Source of the DNA: Gonocerus acuteangulatus
Lineage: Eukaryota > Arthropoda > Insecta > Hemiptera > Coreidae
Direction of reading: 5' to 3'
DNA length: 64,000 nt
NCBI GenBank assembly: GCA_946811695.1
Contig: OX328124.1
Location: 96,065,804 to 96,129,803, forward strand
Positions within the stretch are counted from its first letter, which is position 1. Each line of letters begins with the position of its first letter. Below the pieces are notes generated by a model, which saw only the letters and a list, made by a program, of their open reading frames with translations, ran no database searches and was not told the origin of the DNA. Below are positions 57,025 to 64,000 of this stretch, in pieces. The position numbers were made by a program, and so were the translations under genes.

Positions 57025-57915
57025 CGATATTAAGTCATTAAATTACACTAAGTATAAACATAAAAGACTAAACCATATTATTCTGTAACTTTATTACGTC
57101 TACATAAGTCTAGGGCATTTTTTTTGTGTAACTTTCTTTCATATTGTTTTTCTGTATAGTGTATATGTTTTTGTAAATATTTAAACATTTTAGTGAGGAA
57201 AAAATGTTCCCTTGAAGTCTAAAAAAAAAAACAGTTTATTGCCAATTTTTATTGTTGGAATAAAGTATGCTAATTAAGAAAAAATAGAATTTTGCTGACA
57301 AGTACCTTCGATAGCTATTGACAAGGATATGATACTAATTAAATTTGAAACGTTATCGTCACTTGAAGCATCAGAATACACCAAAACGTCCAGCTTGATG
57401 ACGCAATACCCGCAAGGAAATGGTTTTTGAGATATTCTCCATTTGATGGAAATATTAGAACCATACTCGTCAGAAGCCACATGTGTCAGACGTTGATAAG
57501 GAATATTGATAAGCCTTATCAGCTTTTGGTGAACTCACCTGCGCATCATTAGAATTAATAACTAACTAATATGACCACTCAAATCTGCGAACACTATCAA
57601 TAACTGGAAAACGTTGAACGTTTATACTATGAGTTTCTTTTCTTATTAAATCTTTAGTATAAATTGAATTACATACGAGGACCCCAGAGGTCAAGGGGTC
57701 TAAGTAAAAAACTTAACGTTTTGAGGAAAATTGAGTCAAAGTTGAACTTATAAGAGAAACTAGATGTTTACAGTTCCGATCATACTAGACGAACCCTCAG
57801 GTCCTTAGCTGCTTATTATCGATAATACCTAATAGGTAAATCATCCGTTTTATGATTAATACGCAAAAGAATTGGAGAATCCTTAATTTGCCTCTTGACT
57901 TACAAAAGTAGATAT
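57025..57915. other. no recognised feature
   Basis: AT-rich non-coding DNA with only short unsupported ORFs. Confidence 0.45.
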
Positions 57916-57922
57916 TACAAAA

Positions 57923-58981
57923 GTCCGTCACGCAGGAGCTGCATAACTAAGCACTTTCCTCAGAATTTGGGTAGTGTAGACTGCTTTCCAGAACAATTTG
58001 CTTAAAATATCCTACATAAATAAAATAAAAACGTGAATAGTTCTCATTTTGTAATGAGTAACTGATCAATTATTAATTTGCATCCAGAGTTATGTTTACA
58101 CATGGTACCTACTACACTACGTAATAAATACAAAAAACCTCATATTATCGTATTTTGATCTAACGCAGGAACAGGATACAGTCACTCTAGTGGTAGAAAG
58201 CGCTCCTTGCGGCGGCTTTGTGAACCTACGTCTGCCGGCTTTTCTATTCAAATATATTACAAATTAAACCCCCGCTTTCCGATTGACCGATTCAGCTCAT
58301 TTTTACAACACTTCTTTCTCATGAGTTACCCACGACGTATACAGCGTTTCGTTACAATACAGCAGAAATTACGACCGGTATGAGTATATTAGGAATTTGG
58401 GTCCGGAGTAAACCCCCCCCCTTCTAATGAACCGATTTAGTTTCTTTTTACAACACATATTTACCTGTAGATTACCACTACGAATACCGAGTTTCGTCGA
58501 AATATACTAAAAATCACGGCTGGTAGTGGCGAATTGGTATTGTGGGTCCGGAGTAAACCCCCCCTCCTAATGAACCGATTTCGTTTATTTTTACAACAAA
58601 TATTTACCTGTGGATTAGCACTACGAATACCGAGTTTCGTCGAAATATACCAAAAATCACGGCTGGTAGTGGCGATTTGGTATTGTGGGTCTGGAGTAAA
58701 CCCCCCCTTCTAATGAACCGATTTAGTTCATTTTTATATCTCACTTTTCTCTCTATATTAACACTACGAATACCAAGTTTCGTTGAAATATAACAAATAT
58801 TACGGCTGACATAGTCAAATAAGTGTTTTGGGTTCGGGGTAAACCCCCCCTTCCGGTGGACCGACTTTGGTGGTTAACGAACTCGTTCAATTGTTTGCTA
58901 ATTGAATGCTATATACCAAGTTTCGTGAAGAAAAAACAAAAACTCTGGCCGCTATCGTGTTAACAGACACATATATATATA

Positions 58982-59035
<54 letters not shown>

Positions 59036-59166
59036 TATATATAAATTTTAACGGGGGTCATTTTCGGTGTCTACTAGGTAGGATCGATAAAGATTTGAAG
59101 AAATTTTTCAAAAATTCCGTCATGAGTCCAACCTCAATAGCTACTTTCCTTCGGAGGAAAGTGCTA
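57923..59166 (+). mobile_element. terminal-hairpin element, family B, reference copy
   Basis: Starts GTCCGTCACGCAGGAGCTGC after AAAA; subterminal TAAGCACTTTCCT (57950) mirrors the end AGGAAAGTGCTA before AAAA. Interior: four to five ~145-bp minisatellite units (CCCCCCC runs at 58412, 58557, 58701, 58845) with CGAATACCGAGTTTCGTCGA, then (TA)n at 58973-59033. Non-coding. Confidence 0.82.
58260..58900 (+). repeat. ~145-bp minisatellite in family B element
   Basis: Units begin GGGTCCGGAGTAAACCCC and contain AATGAACCGATTTAGTT and ACTACGAATACCGAGTTTCG. Repeated at about 143, 141 and 149 bases. Confidence 0.9.
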
Positions 59167-59169
59167 AAA

Positions 59170-60130
59170 GTGACAATATTCAAGAGAACACAAGCTAGAT
59201 GACAGCAACTGTCAAGAAGATTGAATCTCTTTACCACTCACAAGATTACGGTCTTCACAACCCATTCCTATATCTAAATCATTTTTTTTCAAAAATATCC
59301 CTTAGACTCCTTGACTTCTGAGACACTCAAATAAATATTATAGAAGGTTTTTATTGAAACCGGCTAGTTTTCAGCAGCACAATTTTATTTTAGATTGTTT
59401 CTTCCATCCATATTCGGAAGAAACCCAGGTTATTTCGATAACGGAATCTGGAAGTACGGACGAGAAATATGGACGTTAGGTCAGAAATAATCCAAATTAC
59501 TATATTTTTCCGTTGGCGCTTAAACGTCTGCCAAAAATGGTCCAATTTTGATGCGATTTTTTACAAAAATCGCAAGCGAGGCAAATCAGGCTTGTTAATT
59601 GGAATTAAGCTACTCTTTTTAATAGATATTTTCATTTGGGGATCCGAATTAAATCGTTGTGTGATCTCTGCAAGAAATTTCGTTAAAGCGGAAAAAACTA
59701 GATCTTTAATTTTTGAACAAGTACGGATTGAGCTGCGACTTTTTTCAAATGTCTATAATTCATTTTACATTTTTCTTACTTTAGGAGTAGAGAAAAAATT
59801 AAAAAAAACAAATAACATTTTATCAACACACATGAGCTGTTGTAGGCTTCTCATATACCGATGGTGAGAGGGAATAACTTGGAAGTTCAAAATCTCAACT
59901 TTTCAGGACAGCTCTGTAACTAAGGAAACACGCTATTTTATGTGATGCCAAGAAACTCATGTCTCTGTAAGTCGAAAACGATCAAGGCTGCGAGTGACTT
60001 CTTAACACTATCTATGATTCTCAAGAGATAGTGCACTTAGCTCATTTTGCCCGTTTTCTGACTTACCAACTTATTCCCTGTGGTCATAATATAAGATCAA
60101 TATTTTGGATCAATCTGAACTCGCCTATAT
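59170..60130. other. no recognised feature
   Basis: A 132-codon open frame (59469-59867) has no domain, no splice context and biased, low-complexity composition; not called as a gene. Confidence 0.4.
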
Positions 60131-60134
60131 TTTT

Positions 60135-60196
60135 TGTGGATCGATCATTTCATTTAGATTCGAATCGATTCATATTGGAGAATCGCCCATCACTAG
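60135..60196 (+). repeat. hAT-like element, right-end fragment
   Basis: TTCGAATCGATTCATATTGG then GAGAATCGCCCATCACTA equals the right ends of 28417-29441 and 35074-35896. Confidence 0.8.
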
Positions 60197-60239
60197 TCTG
60201 GATCTTCTTATTGTGTCATGTGTGGAGTCGACGTCATAA

Positions 60240-60277
60240 ACTATTTTCCTCCTTATGAGGAGGGAGGAACAGCGCTA
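60240..60277 (+). repeat. family A 3' hairpin end, solo
   Basis: TTCCTCCTTATGAGGAGG and GAGGAACAGCGCTAAAAC, the terminal hairpin and A-run of family A; no 5' end was found near. Confidence 0.65.
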
Positions 60278-60279
60278 AA

Positions 60280-61180
60280 ACTAGTAGGCCTTATTGCATG
60301 TCAGATGCTTCAGATTGATTCTATTATTGTTTTGAAATAAACTCCCGCTCTAGATCAGATAGATCATCAATTCTGCAATCATAAGGACACGGTATAATTT
60401 GCAAATCAATTGTCTTTGATCTTCTATTTAGCCTTGGAGTGCTAAGAGGAGGGTATATAACAAATATTGGTTTCATTTGGTGCAAAACCATCTTAGTGTC
60501 ACTTCTATACTCTTCGTCCCATTTTGAAGTATTCAGTTGATCAGCTTTAATCTACGTTTGGCCTCCAACAGTTCAGCGATAATCCTGTAAGTTTTTGCTC
60601 ATTTTCAAATATTGTTGGATATTTTCGTACGTATATTTTCTATGTAAAAAGGAAAGTAATCTTTCCATGCGTTTAACGTCTTTGTTGCCTTCCTAGAGGG
60701 ACGGACTTGCCTCCAGTCACAATAGACAGATTAGTTTGAAAATATCTTCACGTTTATTTATACTAAGATCTTCTAAGGTATTTTGGAGAAGTTTAAGGAA
60801 TCGAATTGTGTAAAAAGAAAAATAGATTTAAATTTTTGAATCCCACAAATAGTTGAGAAATCAACGTAAGTGGAAGGCAGTCATTTAAAGCAAACTAAAT
60901 TACATACAAAACTTCGCGATGAATTTTCAGCGTTATATTTTCAAAAGTTTTTTTAAAAAAAGTAGGGAAGAATAAAATGTCTTTTATTATTACGCTCTCC
61001 GACCGTCCCATATTCAACTAATGTATAAAATTGTATTACGTTTGGAGTGGAGAAGGTATTAAAAAATACTTCATGAACATGCGTGACCAGTTTTTGACGT
61101 TTCGCTTATTTTGTTAATCATCTCGAAAAAGTTTGTTAAATCATGTTAAGTGGAAGATGATCATTGCTTTCACAAAGAGT
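60280..61180. other. no recognised feature
   Basis: AT-rich, non-repetitive in this window; no gene supported. Confidence 0.45.
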
Positions 61181-61185
61181 CTGGT

Positions 61186-61217
61186 GTAAGTTATAAAGTG
61201 GCCCCTTTATAACTTAC
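61186..61217. repeat. short hairpin
   Basis: GTAAGTTATAAAG and CTTTATAACTTAC are perfect complements separated by about six bases. Confidence 0.85.
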
Positions 61218-61356
61218 AGCAGATATTTCTTTTTTTATGGGCAAATTAAAACAGGTAGAGTCATTGTTAACCTGTTGTTCGTTATTGCTGATTTTGAGAT
61301 TTAAAACTTTTTGAGGCGAGGATTTTAATGTAATTTATTTGATCAGGGATGATTAT

Positions 61357-61608
61357 AATTGGATCATGTTAATCAGAAAGGAACCAAGCGCCTTATTTTG
61401 AAAAAATTAAGTGTTATTTACTTTCAGCTATTTAGTTGTCAGAAATTTTATTCTAAGAAAGTAGTTGGTATAATATTGTATAGTTTGAAGTTAAAATACT
61501 TGAAAAAGAATAATTAAGCGAATCTCTAAGATATTGAAACTTATAGAGAAATTTTCTCTGAAGGTTCATACTGTCGCTTGGTTCCTTTCTGATTAGCATG
61601 GTCCAATT
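61357..61608. mobile_element. MITE with 34-bp terminal inverted repeats
   Basis: AATTGGATCATGTTAATCAG at 61357 and the complement ending at 61608 match at about 32 of 34 positions (AAAGGAACCAAGCG shared). Interior is AT-rich, 252 bp in total. Confidence 0.88.
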
Positions 61609-62105
61609 AAGTTGTAAATAGAAATGCTATTATGATAACATTATAATATGGTTCTTCAAATTTTGTCCAGGAGATTTATATCTTTTAGAAACTCCACCAC
61701 ATTATTAACATTATTGCCAGACACTTTACTTGGGAGAAAACTTGCTTGCAGTAACAGAAGTGTTTAATTCGTTCCGTTTTCCAAATTACACCTGATTTGA
61801 GCATGCCCTATTTAAACGTGCTTAATGCCTACGAATCGGACTTTTTTTTATTTTAGTGATTCACATAGCTATTGTATTAAGATATTTATTTAGAAGTGTT
61901 GGCCTCTTAGAACCTGTAATCTAGTTCATACCGGTGCAGTAGAGATTGTAGTAAGTAATTTGCGGATTTTGTTGATAGCATGCAATTACTGGCGACCTGC
62001 GTTGATTGTACTGATTTTAACTAAGATTTCATTTTTGAACAATTCCTACATTTTTGAATCTCAGAAATGGTTGAGAAATCGATGTGAGTGGAGGGTTAAT
62101 TGACT

Positions 62106-62640
62106 TAGGCCGGCCATACACGTTCCGGTATACCGGAGAGGTTTACCTGTACAGGTGACCTGCGCAGGTAAAAAGGAACGTGTGTGCCAGCCCTTCCGGT
62201 ATACCTGTGCAGGCGTACCGACCTGTACAGGTAAACCGGAGAGGAATCAAAATTCAATTGTTTTTACCTGCGCAGGCAAGTAGACTAGTTTTGGCAAATA
62301 CTCAGATTAGAGAGCTTCGTATTGTGCTTAATTTAGTCTATTCTCTGCACTCTCGTGCCAGTGGTTTCGAACGTTTCGATATTTTTTACGTTTGTTTACT
62401 GTGTTCGTCATCATGTTTGTCCGAAAACTTGAGGAATTCATTGAAATTTATCGATCAGAACCCTGTTTGTGGCTAGTTAAGAGCAAGGAATACCATAACC
62501 GTGTGTTTTCGTCTTTTTTTGCTGTTTATAGCCACTAACAAACCCAGTAAAGCAATCACGTCATCTTGTCGGCTCGCCATTTCTAGACTGTAGAAATCCT
62601 TCACCCGTCCGGTTTACCGGAACGTGTATGGCCGGCCCTA
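62106..62640. mobile_element. non-autonomous DNA transposon with GGCCGGCCATACACGTTCCG ends
   Basis: Left TAGGCCGGCCATACACGTTC and right GAACGTGTATGGCCGGCCCT are inverted repeats of ~35 bases. Subterminal palindromes ACCTGTACAGGT or ACCTGCGCAGGT occur at 62145, 62158, 62203, 62221 and 62266. A 98-codon open frame over the palindromes has no domain. Confidence 0.88.
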
Positions 62641-62649
62641 GGAAACGAA

Positions 62650-63290
62650 TCTTCAGCCTTATATTTCCAAACGTTTGTGGAAAAAGTAGGGGAAATCCAG
62701 TTGATACCGGTGTAGTGGAGATAGGAGTAAGTAATTGGCGGATCTTGTTGATAGGAAGCAAGAACTGGAGAGCTGTGTTGTTTGTACTGAAGTATTGGTA
62801 GTCTTTGTTTATTAGATTCTATTTCCGATAGCCCTCTCTGTTCCTATTTCCGTTTGATATCCCTTTAGCCAAGTCTTATCTTCTTGCACTTCCCACCACA
62901 AATTTACCCTCTCTATTCCCCAAGAAGCTGTTGCTAATGGCTATCAACTTGGTGTATAAATACATTGATTCGTTTCTGTGGTAGTCAAATCGATTCTTTC
63001 TATTATTAGGTCTATTTTAAATGTGGCGGTCGAATTCTATTTTAGTTATGTCTCTCGGCAGCAGTATCTCATTCATTCAAACACGTTCATAGACTCTCAT
63101 ATTTTTGTTTGTTTAATGGGTTTTAGTTGGGGAAGAAACTACAGGGCAAGGATAATACCTTTGATTTATCTTGTCGTTTAGATTTGGTTTAGAGAATGCC
63201 TAATAAGGACTACTTCTTCTCTACTTACAGACACTATGTATGACTAAACCAGACCAATATGTTGACAGTGCAACAAACTAAAAACTATAA
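62650..63290. other. no recognised feature
   Basis: Non-coding; CAGTTGATACCGGTGTAGTG near 62698 repeats a motif near 61924 (AGTTCATACCGGTGCAGTAG), so part of this stretch is duplicated. Confidence 0.4.
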
Positions 63291-63299
63291 AACATATAC

Positions 63300-63830
63300 C
63301 GACAGGCTGCTGAGGACGAGAACATTTGAAAGGTCAAGTTCATTATCCAACAGAATCCGGAACGGAAACGTTTTTGTGTTACTAGGTTACCAGACAAACG
63401 ATTTATAAGTAAAATCTATTGAAACTATTTTCAATGCCATATCGAAGGATTCTTTGTTATATTCGTATTCCGTTTCATATCTCAAAACGGATTGCTAGTA
63501 AATGTATAGTTTCTATTCGAAAGCTTATTAAATTTTCTACAAATACGGTTTCTCTGGCGTTAATTACCTCAAAGGTTCTATTTAAAAAAAAATACGGTTC
63601 TATTCGAATTTTAAAAAAGCCATCTCTTTTGGAGATATCGGTTTTTAAATGGAGTAATTTCAGCTTAGTTGCCTGTTGTGACGTCTAAGATGTTGCTTCG
63701 CTTTCAGATTTCATTTTACATTTTTATATCCGTTTTTATTTTTCACAAATGATTAAGAACAAATATCAGCTGTTTCTATTCTAAGCTTTCCAATTGACAC
63801 TAGGGATAATAAAGTAAATGCGCTAAGATG
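63300..63830 (-). repeat. diverged family A-like fragment
   Basis: GAAAGGTCAAGTTCATTATC, ATATCGAAGGATTC, TTCGAAAGCTTATTAAATTT and a final CTAGGGATAATAAAGTAAAT with GCGCTAAGATGA parallel the minus-strand order of 17466-18639. Confidence 0.55.
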
Positions 63831-64000
63831 AATGATTTATTAACTATCAAGTTTAAATTTCAACGTTTGACCGTAGGTTACCAAATTACCCTTTCCTGAA
63901 ACATGCAAGTTGAATAATTGCTCGAGTTAAAATTTGTAAAACAGCTAAAAAAGTTCGAAGAACTATTATATTTCAAAATTTAAATTTGGGTTTTTAGTGG

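Noticed and set aside
59469..59867. 132-codon open frame
   Set aside because: No domain, no splice signals, no homologous repeat in the window; length is possible by chance in this composition.

Overview
This window is AT-rich animal nuclear DNA, most likely from an insect. It has spliced genes with short exons and long introns, several classes of non-LTR retrotransposon, mariner and hAT-like DNA transposons, a copia remnant, tRNA- and 5S-rRNA-derived SINEs, and long (TA)n tracts. No bacterial gene organisation is present. The species cannot be named from the sequence alone.

The only host gene I can support occupies positions 245-21431 on the plus strand. It is the 3' part of an ABCC-type (MRP4-like) full ABC transporter. 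Seventeen exons join in phase into 838 codons plus a stop. They run from the threonine of Walker A in the first nucleotide-binding domain (NBD1), through the second six-helix transmembrane domain, to a complete second nucleotide-binding domain (NBD2) and the C-terminus. The 5' half of the gene lies before the window. A polyadenylation signal follows at 21613. The exact C-terminus is ambiguous.

The introns are crowded with mobile DNA: tRNA-headed and 5S-headed SINEs, an uninterrupted LINE reverse transcriptase ORF (2441-4072), a terminal-hairpin element carrying a nested LINE tail (7557-8986), an I-like LINE 3' fragment (9720-10390), two mariner elements (13921-14766 and 19763-20951), a 497-bp palindrome with two inverted hammerhead-like motifs and a 13-bp target duplication (16708-17204), and a second type of terminal-hairpin element (17466-18639).

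From 21.7 kb to 64 kb I find no convincing host gene. The region holds three copies of a hAT-like MITE with 8-bp duplications (21882, 33187, 42342), a 2.2-kb inverted repeat with hammerhead-like motifs (22485-24680), two related hAT-like elements with GATCGAT-rich interiors (28417, 35074), several fold-back elements (22238, 31336, 34862, 38355, 46811, 61357, 62106), degenerate copia pol (39711-40400), two further large terminal-hairpin elements (42053-44947, 50163-51702) with a relative at 57923, a broken R1-like LINE (52500-54867), and microsatellite and minisatellite tracts.

Three patterns deserve most attention. Hammerhead-ribozyme-like motifs lie at the ends of inverted repeats, as known for Penelope-like elements. 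A family of A-run-inserting elements with a terminal 15-bp hairpin, internal minisatellites and (TA)n resembles Helentron-derived (DINE-1-type) elements. Two SINE families have different heads (tRNA and 5S rRNA) but share a tail. All identifications come from reading the sequence; no database search was run.
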